A stretch of DNA of 15,000 bases from assembly GCA_963170055.1 (NCBI GenBank), contig CAUJGJ010000125.1:507501-522500 (forward strand), given 5' to 3'. Within the stretch, counting starts at the first letter, position 1, and the number at the start of each line of letters is the position of its first letter. The notes beneath the pieces are model-generated. The model was not told where the DNA came from. It saw nothing but the letters and a program-made list of their open reading frames with translations, and ran no database searches. The DNA comes from Halisarca cf. caerulea (Eukaryota; Porifera; Demospongiae; Chondrillida; Halisarcidae). Shown here piece after piece: positions 1 to 8,368 of the stretch. The translations under genes were made by a program, and so were the position numbers.

Positions 1-462
1 AAAAAAAATTGTACATATGTATTATGCTGTATGTGGTGTGGTCAATTCAGCTCTCTTCTCATGTAAGCTTTTAAAGATGACTAACTGATTAACATTTACT
101 CATGGTATTCAGCCACATTATACATGAGGTGCAAGTTACTCAGTTGAGCAATGGAAAAAACACGAGCAAATTGACCTGTGAGTACACTCTATACTGCAGT
201 GTTTCCCCCAGTATATCTGGAACAGGTGCAGCACCTGTTGTTTTTCTAGCAGCAAATTTTAAAAAGAGCTGAATAATCATTGTGATGCTGAAATCTCTTT
301 TGCCAGTAGTGTAGTACTGCAGAATAACAATACTCTATATACCCTAACATGTTTTCCTTCATAAAGAACATGAGTAGACAGTAAAACAGATGACAATGAA
401 TCATCTGGACCACCCTGGCGCCCTGTTGCGATTTCTTTCTGTGGGAACACTGATACTGAATA
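1..462. other. Intergenic stretch downstream of SAM-A
   Basis: I see no gene here. It is the 3' flank of the minus-strand SAM-A gene. I found no AATAAA on the minus strand in this stretch, so the mRNA end is not visible. The one distinct motif is a 19-base perfect inverted repeat at 221-239 (8-bp arms, 3-base centre) that holds two facing E-box-like hexamers, CAGGTG and CACCTG. Confidence 0.5.
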
Positions 463-1578
463 TTACAACACAGCACGTATTGTAAACAAGCTAATGTGGT
501 ACAATACGTAAAACACAACTGTTATTCTAAAACAAACATTCACTGCTTTTGTCAATTGAGGATGCATTGTGTTCCTTTCAGTTTGTCTAAGAGCCTTTTG
601 CAGTGTTGCAGCTCTATGGCTGAAGCTCTCCTTCTTTTTCTCCTGCTCAATCAGCATTCTGACATAGTCAACTTCACTGATGGGGTTGGGCTTCTTGTCT
701 ATCTCCTCCAGTCGGTAAACACATCTGTGTGTTTCGTGGATGACTCCTCGCACCTCGTCATCCAGCCTGTCTGCTTCTTTCTGGAGAAATTGTATGATAC
801 TTTCATATTTATCTTCTTCTGCCTTTGCAGTGTAGGGTTGTGTCTGTTGGTGTTCCAAGGATGTGTATGTTTGCATTTGCATCACTAGCGGCGACTCTAT
901 CCTGTAATTTTGCCATTCATGCTCATGATAGCTGCATTTATGTTTGCAGCACGTACAGTTTCCATACCCATCCATGACTCCACAATCGTTTAGAGATGAC
1001 GTTATGCAATTTGGGTCACATGTAGTTTTACACTTTTTACAGTTTGTGGCTTTCTGTTCTGGAGCAAGGGGAATGTTCACGGCACAATCCCCTGGAAATT
1101 TCCGCTTTTTTCCCAGTATTTTTCCTGTTAAGTGCGCTTTGTTTTCCTTGACATGTCTAAGTACCTTCTGCATCTTCTCAACTTTGTCCAATGATTCTTC
1201 TATGCGATTTGGAAGGGTTTTCAGCACAGCTACTAATCTTCTTCTCTCATCCTGTTGTTCCTTTGTGAGGCTAGTTCCGGGAGAGAGTGGAGGTGTATGA
1301 TCCCTGCATTGATCTTGCAGTCTCAGCAACTTCTTCACTTGTCCCATCTTTATTCTGAGTCTCATCTTCTCCAAGTCTTTCTGAGTGAGGTCAATGAAGT
1401 CAGCTCCTGATATGTCTTCCTCTTCAAGCACCTTAACAACTCCATCGCTGATCCCACTTGTGTGTAGCATTTGGCAGAGCTCTTGTGTGTTAAGGTTTTC
1501 TACTGCTTGAGACGTGGTGAGTTGCGCAATATAGTCATCCAGACTGGGTGTATCAGGTTGCTTGCTGGTGCCGGCCAT
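463..1578 (-). CDS. SAM-domain, Cys-rich, coiled-coil protein (copy A)
   Basis: This is a 371-residue protein of unknown function. Residues 25-90 read as a SAM domain, with the typical helix pattern around EEEDISGADF and LTQKDLEKM followed by KMGQVKKLL. A charged helical linker spans 103-150. A Cys/His-rich module spans 165-226 with spacing C-x2-C-x3-C-x3-C, then CGVM, then C-x2-C-x3-C and HEH, and is a plausible zinc site. Residues 255-333 form a coiled coil with the signature KPNPISEVDY and MLIEQEK. SAM domains usually mediate oligomerisation, so a scaffold or adaptor role is an inference. The start ATG sits in a good Kozak context (CAACCATGG), shared with SAM-B. After about residue 343 the protein departs from SAM-B and ends in a hydrophobic 25-residue tail. 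The exon is uninterrupted. SAM-B is the closest relative, and the gene at 13269-14855 shares everything C-terminal of the SAM domain. Confidence 0.85.
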   Translation of the reverse strand: MAGTSKQPDTPSLDDYIAQLTTSQAVENLNTQELCQMLHTSGISDGVVKVLEEEDISGADFIDLTQKDLEKMRLRIKMGQVKKLLRLQDQCRDHTPPLSPGTSLTKEQQDERRRLVAVLKTLPNRIEESLDKVEKMQKVLRHVKENKAHLTGKILGKKRKFPGDCAVNIPLAPEQKATNCKKCKTTCDPNCITSSLNDCGVMDGYGNCTCCKHKCSYHEHEWQNYRIESPLVMQMQTYTSLEHQQTQPYTAKAEEDKYESIIQFLQKEADRLDDEVRGVIHETHRCVYRLEEIDKKPNPISEVDYVRMLIEQEKKKESFSHRAATLQKALRQTERNTMHPQLTKAVNVCFRITVVFYVLYHISLFTIRAVL

Positions 1579-1830
1579 GGTTGATGTTAGATTTGATGGA
1601 GGTGCTGTTGCCTTTTACGCTTTAGATGTTCCTACCTCTGTCTCTTGTGAATACCCAAATGAGTTTTCTTGTGGTGATTTCAAAATTGCAATCAGTGACT
1701 CTCCTTGCTCTTGATTGTACGTTCAGAGTTTCCACTGATTGTCACCCATTTGCTGTGGTCACCCAAACTCTATATATACACTGCTTGAGTGAGGAAGTAC
1801 TTACCTTAAGTAGAAGCTAGTGTTCCTATA
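1579..1830 (-). promoter_or_regulatory. Upstream region of SAM-A, conserved in SAM-B
   Basis: This DNA lies just 5' of the SAM-A ATG and aligns with 7521-7765 upstream of SAM-B. A paired motif GTCACCCA occurs at 1741-1748 and 1758-1765 (plus-strand reading) and is kept in copy B at 7687-7694 (one change) and 7704-7711. A minus-strand TATA-like run lies at about 1770-1779 in copy A only. A near-perfect 5' splice donor (AAG then GTAAGT, exon ending at 1805) suggests a possible 5'-UTR exon upstream with its intron covering the TATA-like run. The two readings compete: an intron in the leader, or a start of transcription near 1740. I cannot decide between them. Confidence 0.4.
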
Positions 1831-2093
1831 GGTGAATACCCTCTGTGGTTAGTTGTTCTGTTGACAGTGTGACACTTTGTTGAACTATCTCCCATGCACT
1901 ATTCATACACACAATTCTTTGTAAGCAGCATTATTACAGTACTTAATACAGTAACACTAGTAATATTGCCTCATGTTAACTGTACTCTAATGAAACTGTT
2001 ATAATATGTACCTACAGTATACAGTATATATGTATGTATTCACCATAGTATGTTCTGTATTTTCCTTACTAAGCATGTTCTACTGTGTGTATA
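1831..2093. other. Non-coding DNA shared by copies A and B
   Basis: No gene is visible. The stretch aligns with about 7766-8042 of copy B, including the CTCTGTGGTTA block and an AT-rich TACAGTATATACAG-type region, up to the TATGTTCT motif at about 2049. There copy A runs straight into its MITE, whereas copy B carries about 1.7 kb of extra DNA. Confidence 0.5.
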
Positions 2094-2205
2094 CTGATAC
2101 CTCTCTACTCCGGCCACCTTCATATCATGCAAGAGAATTTGGCGGAAAGAGAAAAAAGTGGTAGGAGCTAGGAGAGAGAATTCTGCGGGAAGAGAGAGAG
2201 GTGGC

Positions 2206-2277
2206 CAGAATAAACAGGTCCATTGATTCTAGTATATATATATATATATATACTAGAATCAATGGACCTGTTTATTC

Positions 2278-2279
<2 letters not shown>
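2206..2279. repeat. Perfect foldback: 28-bp inverted repeats around (TA)n
   Basis: A 28-bp sequence beginning CAGAATAAACAGG at 2206-2233 is followed by a short (TA)n tract and by its exact reverse complement at 2252-2279. A third copy, in the forward orientation, stands at 3410-3437. The forward pair 2206/3410 brackets the inserted LINE-like material and may be a target-site duplication. The inverted copy would then be a rearrangement product. Confidence 0.85.
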
Positions 2280-2318
<39 letters not shown>

Positions 2319-2324
2319 TGTATA
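2280..2324. repeat. (TA)n microsatellite
   Basis: An almost pure AT dinucleotide run of about 36 bases is followed by CTGTATATATAT. It lies at the junction between the foldback and the A-rich tail of the LINE-like fragment. Confidence 0.9.
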
Positions 2325-2495
2325 TATATTTTTTTATTTTTTTTTTATTTTTTTTTTTATTTTTATTTTTATTATTTAATCAAAGTAAACAGAGTACAAG
2401 GATGCACACATATATATAGAAAAAAAATTAACACAGTACAACAACCTAAAATTGAACAAAAAAAGAATTCACAAAGTACAACAACCTAAAATTGA
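2325..2495 (-). other. Degenerate poly(A) tail and 3' UTR of LINE-like fragment
   Basis: On the minus strand, the retroelement coding end is followed by a short 3' UTR and then an A-rich tail (plus-strand T-rich run 2325-2378) with blocks of AAATA and AATAAAA. The 3' region contains a near-tandem duplication of about 26 bp beginning ACA(C/A)AGTACAACAACCT, at 2431-2456 and 2470-2495; the second copy overlaps the last codons of the ORF. This marks the 3' end of a retroposed sequence in minus orientation. Confidence 0.6.
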
Positions 2496-2945
2496 AGTGG
2501 TATTATAGTTCTGTATGCACACACTGATTCGTTGGCACAGTTTCAAATATGTTAGTGGGTCATTTGTTAATGTACGCGTACGATTAGTTAGATCATGGAA
2601 AAAATCAAGGGCATCCTGTCCAAAAACTCCAGTAGACTCAAAAGCGATGGGCTGGAATATGTGACATATTGATAATTCGGCATACAGATCTCGCTTCTTG
2701 GTCGCCGCATGATTGGCCAGCAGCCCAAGCCGGGATGATGACATCTGAATGTTGGATGGGGCGAAGGAGTCCCAACATGTCACATCCCAAACAAGGGCAC
2801 GGCCTTTAGCCCAGGGTATGATGGTGAGGCCATCAGGTCTTTTACCATCGGACCGACATAGACCACGTGGTTCCAATGTGGATGGCACATTGGCAGCAGA
2901 AAGGGCTCGATGAACTATGTCGTTCAGTGCTGTGTGTCGGGGCAA
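2469..2945 (-). pseudogene. 3' fragment of a LINE-like retroelement (C-terminal PD-(D/E)XK-like domain)
   Basis: The last 158 codons of a long minus-strand frame look protein-like; everything upstream in that frame is microsatellite translation. The part starts LPRHTALNDIVHRAL and contains GKRPDGLTIIP, then about 15 residues later VWDVTC, and ends near YLKLCQRISVCIQ. From memory this resembles the segment that follows reverse transcriptase in invertebrate retroelement proteins. The RPD ... WDVT spacing recalls the restriction-like endonuclease fold of R2-type LINEs (PD, then D-x-x). No RT domain remains, so it is a 5'-truncated relic with a tail at 2325-2378. The family is moderately sure; the endonuclease reading is inference. 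Confidence 0.6.
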
Positions 2946-3051
2946 TCTGTATATAATATATATCTGTATATATCTGTATATATCTGTGTGTGTGGGTGTG
3001 TGGGTGTGTGTGCATGCGTGCATGCATACATGCATGCGTGTGTGCATGTGT
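2946..3051. repeat. GT/TATC and TGCATGCG-rich simple repeat
   Basis: Three TATATCTG units are followed by GTGTGTGGGTGTG and by alternating GCATGC/GTGTGC runs. It joins the truncated end of the LINE-like fragment to the duplicated 181-bp block. It has no coding content. Confidence 0.7.
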
Positions 3052-3415
<364 letters not shown>

Positions 3416-3627
3416 AAACAGGTCCATTGATTCTAGTGTATATACAGTAAGTAATCCTTAAGACCAAACAACCTGTTTAGACGGGTAGCCATTTACAGGG
3501 GGTCAGATTAGAAGGTTTCACTGTACATAGCTGAGTCAGGTTCATGGCATGTTCGTGTGCTATGTACGTATGTTGTAAGAGATAATCTGATGGATAGGTG
3601 TAGTACATTTGTATGTACACATGTGTT

Positions 3628-3677
<50 letters not shown>

Positions 3678-3782
3678 TGGGTGTGTGTGTGTGTGTGGGT
3701 GGGTGTGCATGTGTGTGTGGGTGTGTTTGTGTGTGGGTGTGAGGGTGTGGGTGTGTGTGGGTGTGTGGGTGTGTGGGTGTGG
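3628..3782. repeat. (GT)n / (GGGTGT)n microsatellite
   Basis: A pure GT run to about 3673 is followed by GGGTGT and GTGGGT variants up to the 181-bp block. Long frames read through it on both strands are artefacts of the repeat. Copy B has a comparable GT tract at the equivalent place (about 10844-10905). Confidence 0.95.
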
Positions 3783-3963
3783 GTGCATGCGTGCATGCAT
3801 ACATGCATGCGTGTGTGCGTGTGTGTGCATGCATGCATGTGTGTACATGTGTGAGTAAGTGAACATACGTACATCCATGTACGCACAAGTGTGTGTTTGC
3901 ATGCCTGGTTATGTACATGGATAATTAAATGTGTGAAAGAACATACGCATGTACGTATACTAT
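3783..3963. repeat. 181-bp local duplicate, ancestral copy
   Basis: This is the partner of 3052-3232. It contains GCATGC palindromes, TACGTACATCCATGTACG, TGCCTGGTTATG and a TACGTATAC end. A diverged counterpart lies at about 10909-10985 in copy B. Confidence 0.9.
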
Positions 3964-4822
3964 GCATGTGAAAATGTTGATCATATTACGTATGTACAGT
4001 AATTGCTCTCAGCAAGCAATTCACCTATGTATGCCATCAGTAGTAGACCTCCTCTGTCAACAGGTGCTCCTGTGTAGATCCCAGTGAAGTCCCACATTGA
4101 GAAGGTTTACATGGTGACATTCTCCTCTGATACTTGAGATATTTACACCTTTCAGCAGACCACACATTGTTGTCCTAACTACACTGGACTATGTAGATGT
4201 GCTGCATGGGAATTTTGGGGAAGAAATCAGTTAGGTGGGGTGGAGCTCAGGAAACTGTTTGTATTGTAGTGTAGAGGATGTTTTCACTCTAAACTCATAT
4301 TCTTTGCTTCTACCATTTGGTCAGGAATGTAGTTCTTTGTAAACTGAGAGTTGTGGAGTAGTTTGCCACCAGCAGGTCCCCATTAGCTGTAGTGACAGGA
4401 AGTACAATGTGATCAGTCAGTACATGCATGTACCTGTACACCGGTGAGTATACGTGTGTGGGAGTGTATGTACATTTAATGTATGATACACATACCTGCG
4501 TACATGGACTGTTAATTTCTGGTCCCTCCGAATGTACGTGGTACACATTGTAGACGGTATGCACAAAATCAGCTGCTGTGTCCTGCATGGTACACATTGC
4601 AGACGGTATGCACAAAGTCAGCTGCTGTGTCCTGCATGGTACACATTGCAGACGGTATGCACAAAGTCAGCTGCTGTGTCCTTCATGGTACACATTGCAG
4701 ACGGTATGCATGAAGTCAGCTGCTGTGTCATTTGTAGAGAGGTTGTCATGTTGTGAAGGTTCAAAATGTATATTGAACTATTGGGAGGAATTTTCTAAAT
4801 GCACATATATTTCCATCATGTA
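3964..4822. repeat. Non-coding block of the segmental duplication (copy A)
   Basis: About 860 bp align over their whole length with 10986-11925. Shared landmarks are GTAGACCTCCTCTGTCAACA, CCCAGTGAAGTCCCACATTG, CACATTGTTGTCCTAACTAC, GAGTAGTTTGCCACCAGCAG and GTAGAGAGGTTGTCATG. No open frame is conserved between the copies, so I do not call a gene. Part of the sequence (near 4020-4150) is especially well kept and may be functional or simply repeat-derived. Confidence 0.8.
4541..4736. repeat. 49-bp minisatellite, four units
   Basis: Units start at 4541, 4590, 4639 and 4688. Each begins GTACACATTGCAGACGG (the first with GTAGACGG) and runs through CAGCTGCTGTGTCCT. The copy B equivalent (about 11787-11831) has one unit, so the array grew after the duplication. 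The unit length is not a multiple of three, which argues against coding. Confidence 0.95.
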
Positions 4823-4900
4823 ATTAATGCCATTGTGTTCCATGGTGATACTCATCAGTCCATATATGACTATGCGTTTACTATGCATCACAATTATTTA

Positions 4901-5093
4901 CAGTAAACCCCTCTGTTCCAGACACCTTGGGACCAGAAAGGACTGTCCTGATTATTGTGTTGTCCTCTTTTCAGGGGTTAAAGTTGTTCCATATCAAATA
5001 TAATGTATACAAATAGAGTATCTGGTTCCAGTGGCATTTGTCTATAACAGAGGGGTGTCCCCAAATCAGGGTTTGGATTAAAGGGGTCTGCTG
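4901..5093. mobile_element. Pogo-like MITE, 193 bp
   Basis: The left end is CAGTAAACCCCTCTGTTCC; the right end read inward is CAGCAGACCCCTTTAATCC. TA dinucleotides flank both sides (4899-4900 and 5094-5095), as expected for Tc1-mariner/pogo target duplication. It has no coding capacity. It lies just beyond the left copy of the duplicated block. Confidence 0.8.
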
Positions 5094-5202
5094 TAATCTA
5101 AAGAAAAGGTGAGAATAATTATAATAAGCTGAAATTGTGACCCTTCTCGCTATGTAAAGTTCAGAGTGTATTGAAACTATTGGGAGGAAAAATGTGAAAA
5201 TG

Positions 5203-5270
5203 CAGTACAACCTGTCTACAATGACCACTCAAGGGACCAAGTGGTCTTTGTAGACAGGTGGTCCTTATAT
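5203..5270. mobile_element. MITE end with hairpin
   Basis: It begins CAGTACAACCTGTCTACAA, a terminal sequence like that of the 9081-9471 element (read inward from its right end). CCTGTCTACAATGACCACT at 5211-5229 faces AGTGGTCTTTGTAGACAGG at 5240-5258, forming a stem of up to 19 bp with a 10-base loop. I could not place the right end. Confidence 0.55.
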
Positions 5271-5444
5271 AGAGATGTATTAGTATAATTTAGGGATGTG
5301 AATTTAATTGTTCATTATGTACATAGGATTAGCTACAAGAAGCTCTTTGTCTTCCTTTGTGTGCTTACACATGAAATTTGGGTACACCTAACTAAATACT
5401 ATGCTGACACTTAAATTGGAAAGAGATAATAAACGGATATGTGC

Positions 5445-5550
5445 AACAATTATCTCAATAATCACAATATTGTGATAATCGTGATGCCAAATCGCTGACA
5501 GTACGATTATCGTTGGGAAAAATGTCACGAGTATCACGATTATTCCCCAA
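5445..5550. repeat. Inverted-repeat cluster, possible hAT-type MITE relic
   Basis: A 16-base perfect palindrome ATCACAATATTGTGAT stands at 5461-5476. ATAATCGTGAT (5475-5485) faces ATCACGATTAT (5533-5543). Dense GATTATCG/CGATTATT motifs recall non-autonomous hAT elements of other animals, but terminal repeats and an 8-bp target duplication are not evident. Confidence 0.35.
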
Positions 5551-5701
5551 CCCTATATTGTACAAATGCATATATGCATGTGAGTACATGTGCAGAATAG
5601 GAAAATATATTGCCAAGGAGTGTTTTTTTTTATCCAGAGTACATACATATGTACATACAAACATACACGCACACACACACGCATGCACACACGCACGCAA
5701 A

Positions 5702-5703
<2 letters not shown>

Positions 5704-5776
<73 letters not shown>
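5704..5776. repeat. (CA)n microsatellite
   Basis: An almost pure CA run of about 73 bases, preceded by CACGCATG-type variants from 5667. All frames through it are repeat artefacts. Confidence 0.98.
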
Positions 5777-5777
<1 letters not shown>

Positions 5778-6454
5778 CAGGAGTTTGGGAGACTGTGACC
5801 ACCATTTAAGTGCATTGATATTATCTCCTATCTATTATAGTGGCCGTAGAATGGTCTCTCTCTCCCTCCCTCCCTCCTGTGTATGTTTCCGTATATATTC
5901 ACTTCATCTGTGCAGCCATGTACGCACAGACACTATTATATGTTGTACATGTTATGTGTATGCATGCAGATATCTGCATACACAGTACATGCATTTGTGG
6001 TGGTCTTGTGAATGTTGGTATGTACATGTTTTGTAAAGTGACATTTGGTTGTATGTTATGTACAGAAAAGGCATAAGTACATGTGACTCGTCTGAGGTGG
6101 TACTTCACCTGTGTGTGGTTGGAGATATTTTAGTGATCGGACAACTCTATAATTATTGCTCAGCTTTGATTTCATGCACACAATATTGTTAATTCGGCAA
6201 AAAGAAACTGTAGGAGAATGTGACAAGTTACATACATAGAAAAAAGAAGCTGCTTCTCATACACTAATGTGATCATAATTCTGGCATTGTGATGGATCCT
6301 TGCATACGTGTACACACTATTGGAACTAAACATTACTACACTGTACATACGTACGTACATGCTATATGAGGATATGCAAACACACACATGTACACATATG
6401 TACTGTATGTGTACATATTCAAATTCATTGCACAATTTACCCAAGTTGAAGTTA
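5777..6454. other. Intergenic, no gene seen
   Basis: The stretch holds scattered TACGTA, TGTACA and GCATGC palindromes (for example ATGCAGATATCTGCAT at 5964-5979) but no conserved reading frame, TIR pair or RNA gene that I recognise. It lies between the two duplicated blocks and has no obvious counterpart elsewhere in the window. Confidence 0.45.
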
Positions 6455-6460
6455 TTTATT
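6455..6460 (-). terminator. Polyadenylation signal AATAAA for SAM-B
   Basis: A canonical AATAAA on the minus strand, about 20 bases beyond the SAM-B stop codon. The position fits a very short 3' UTR. Confidence 0.5.
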
Positions 6461-6479
6461 ATGGGCTGGTGTTGGCACT

Positions 6480-7520
6480 TCAGCTTGCTTCTCTTGCTAA
6501 AGTCAAAAGTTTCATTTGAGAATCGCGAGTTTTCATTTGAGCTTGTCTAAGAGCCTTTTGCAATGTTGCAGCTCTATGGCTGAAGCTCTCCTTCTTTTTC
6601 TCCTGCTCAATCAGCATCCGGACATAGTCAACTTCACTGATGGGATTGGGCTTCTCGTCTATCTCCTCCAGTCGGTGAACACATCTGTGTGTTTCATGGA
6701 TGACTCCTTGCACCTCGTCATCCAGCCTGTCTGCTTCTTTCTGGAAGAATCGCATAATGCTTTCAAGTTTGTTCTGTTCGGTATTTGTAGTGTAGGGTTG
6801 TGTCTGCAGGTGCTCCACAAATGTGTATGCTGGCATTTGCATTGCTAGTGGTGGCTCTATCCTGTAACCAACCCTTTCATGCCTTTCATAGCTGCAGTTA
6901 AGGTTACACCTTCTGCATTTGTGGCTAGAATCCATTGCACTACAATACAGTGGACCACACACAGCGCCACAGTCATTGTGACAAGTCTTTTTACAGTCTT
7001 TGCAGTTTGTGGCTTTCTGTCCATTATGAAGGTCGATGTGTATGAGACATTCTTCTCCTGGTATTCCTGTTAAGTCTGCTTCATTTTCCTCAACATGTCT
7101 AAGTACCTTCTGCATCTTCTCGACTTTGTCCAGTGATCCTTCTATGCGATTTGGAAGGGTTTTAAGCACAGCTACTAATCTACTTCTCTCATCATGGTTT
7201 TCCTTTGTGAGGCTAGTCCCAGGAGAGAGTGGAGGCATATGATCTCTGCATTGATTTTGCAGTCTCAGCAACTTCTTCACTTGTCCCATCTTTATTCTGA
7301 GTCTCATCTTCTCCAAGTCTTCCTGAGTGAGGTCAAGGAAGTCGGCTCCTGATATGTCTTCCTCTTCAAGCACCTTAAAAACTCCATCACTGATCCCACA
7401 TGTGTGTAGCATTTGGCAGAGCTCATGTGTGCTGAGGTTTTCCACCGATTGAGACATGGTGATTTGCGCAATATAGTCATCCAGACTGGGTGTATCAGGT
7501 TGCTTGCTGATGTCGGCCAT
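6480..7520 (-). CDS. SAM-domain, Cys-rich, coiled-coil protein (copy B)
   Basis: This 346-residue protein is the tandem paralogue of SAM-A. Residues 1-150 match SAM-A at 130 of 150 positions by my hand alignment and hold the SAM domain (about 25-90) and charged linker (103-150). The Cys/His-rich module at about 158-222 keeps the pattern C-x2-C-x3-C-x3-C ... CSAM ... C-x2-C-x3-C but is strongly diverged and six residues shorter. The coiled coil (about 249-326) matches at 69 of 76 positions and carries KPNPISEVDY and MLIEQEK. The C-terminus ends LTLAREAS and lacks the hydrophobic tail of SAM-A. The start ATG has the same Kozak context as SAM-A, and an AATAAA follows the stop. The frame is intact, so the gene is probably functional. 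Its role is unknown; SAM-mediated oligomerisation is likely from the family. Confidence 0.87.
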   Translation of the reverse strand: MADISKQPDTPSLDDYIAQITMSQSVENLSTHELCQMLHTCGISDGVFKVLEEEDISGADFLDLTQEDLEKMRLRIKMGQVKKLLRLQNQCRDHMPPLSPGTSLTKENHDERSRLVAVLKTLPNRIEGSLDKVEKMQKVLRHVEENEADLTGIPGEECLIHIDLHNGQKATNCKDCKKTCHNDCGAVCGPLYCSAMDSSHKCRRCNLNCSYERHERVGYRIEPPLAMQMPAYTFVEHLQTQPYTTNTEQNKLESIMRFFQKEADRLDDEVQGVIHETHRCVHRLEEIDEKPNPISEVDYVRMLIEQEKKKESFSHRAATLQKALRQAQMKTRDSQMKLLTLAREAS

Positions 7521-7765
7521 GGTTGATGTTAGGTTTGGTGGAGGAGCTGTTGCCTTTGCACTTTAGATGTTCCTACCTCTGTCTCTTGTGAATATACAAA
7601 TGAGATTTCTTGTGGTGATTTCGCAATGGTAGTCAGCAATATTTATTCTCCTTGCTCTCGATTGTGAATCAGAGTTCCCGCTGATTGTCGCCCATTTGCG
7701 GTGGTCACCCAAACTCTGTGCACTACCCGAGTGAGGAAGTGGAAGTGCCTTAAGTAGAAGTGTTA
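7521..7765 (-). promoter_or_regulatory. Upstream region of SAM-B
   Basis: It aligns with 1579-1830. The paired GTCRCCCA motif is kept (7687-7694 and 7704-7711). The copy A donor AAG/GTAAGT corresponds here to AAGGCACTT on the minus strand, so the GT is lost, and the TATA-like run is absent. If those features matter in copy A, the two paralogues are expressed differently. This is inference from two sequences. Confidence 0.4.
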
Positions 7766-8067
7766 AGGTTAAAACCCTCTGTGGTTACTTGTCCTAATGA
7801 CGGTGTGAAATTTTGTTGAACTATCTCCCACTGTTCAAACACCCAATGTTTTCAATTCACACTTTATATAAGTAGCATGTTTATACATGTTAGCTGTACT
7901 CTAATGTACTGTTAACATAGAGTTAATACTGTTATAACGTGTACTACAGTATATACAGTACATACGTATATACATATATATATACTGTATATGTATATAC
8001 TATACATATATACATATACTGTACATCCACAATATGTTCTAGTCCGTCATTTAACTGCTGTGAACCT
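7766..8067. other. Non-coding, AT-rich; shared with copy A to about 8042
   Basis: It holds a near-palindromic tract of TATATAC/GTATATA motifs at about 7948-8028, longer than its counterpart in copy A. I see no gene. Homology to copy A stops near 8042. Confidence 0.5.
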
Positions 8068-8319
8068 TCAAATTTCACCAGCACTGCCACGTCTCCAGCT
8101 TATGTGGGGGACCTGTGTCCACTTACAGTAGGAGTTTTTCAAAGCATTATCTATGTGACTTTGTAGGAAGCACATGTTGCCAGGATCATACGTATTCTGT
8201 TGATATAGTTGTGCTGGCTCATGGATAAATGCTACCAGTAGTTTTTCAACTTTGTGCGCACTTCCTGTAAAGTTGATTTTATGAAGATGTGTACATTTGT
8301 CCTCAAACTTGTACTGCAT
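8068..8319 (-). CDS. Orphan exon-like ORF, function unknown
   Basis: An 83-codon minus-strand frame with ordinary amino-acid composition, unlike the repeat-driven frames nearby. Its start region reads MQYKFEDKCTHLHKINF and it includes VEKLLVAFIHEP and NMCFLQSHIDNALK. I do not recognise it. A good splice donor (ACT then GTAAGTGG) falls near 8132, and a CAG that could act as acceptor overlaps codons 1-2, so a real exon of about 8132-8316 is possible; the residues after ALKNSY would then be intronic. It sits in DNA present only in copy B and just beside a MITE, so a fragment of a dead gene or transposon is equally likely. Confidence 0.25.
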   Translation of the reverse strand: MQYKFEDKCTHLHKINFTGSAHKVEKLLVAFIHEPAQLYQQNTYDPGNMCFLQSHIDNALKNSYCKWTQVPHISWRRGSAGEI

Positions 8320-8368
8320 GGGTGGATACAGTTACACCTCGCTTGTCCAACACTGGTTTATCTGTGTA

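Noticed and set aside
496..1300. Plus-strand open frames across SAM-A (and 6516-7242 across SAM-B)
   Set aside because: They are antisense shadows of the minus-strand SAM genes; the SAM domain, cysteine pattern and paralogue conservation all belong to the minus strand.
2201..2489. Open frames rich in Tyr/Ile or Phe/Leu
   Set aside because: They are translations of (TA)n and T-rich tracts, not genes.
4310..4823. Open frames across the 49-bp minisatellite
   Set aside because: The unit length is not a multiple of three, and copy B, with one unit, does not keep the frames.
4971..5228. 85-codon minus-strand frame
   Set aside because: It spans a MITE and its flank and has no protein-like motif.
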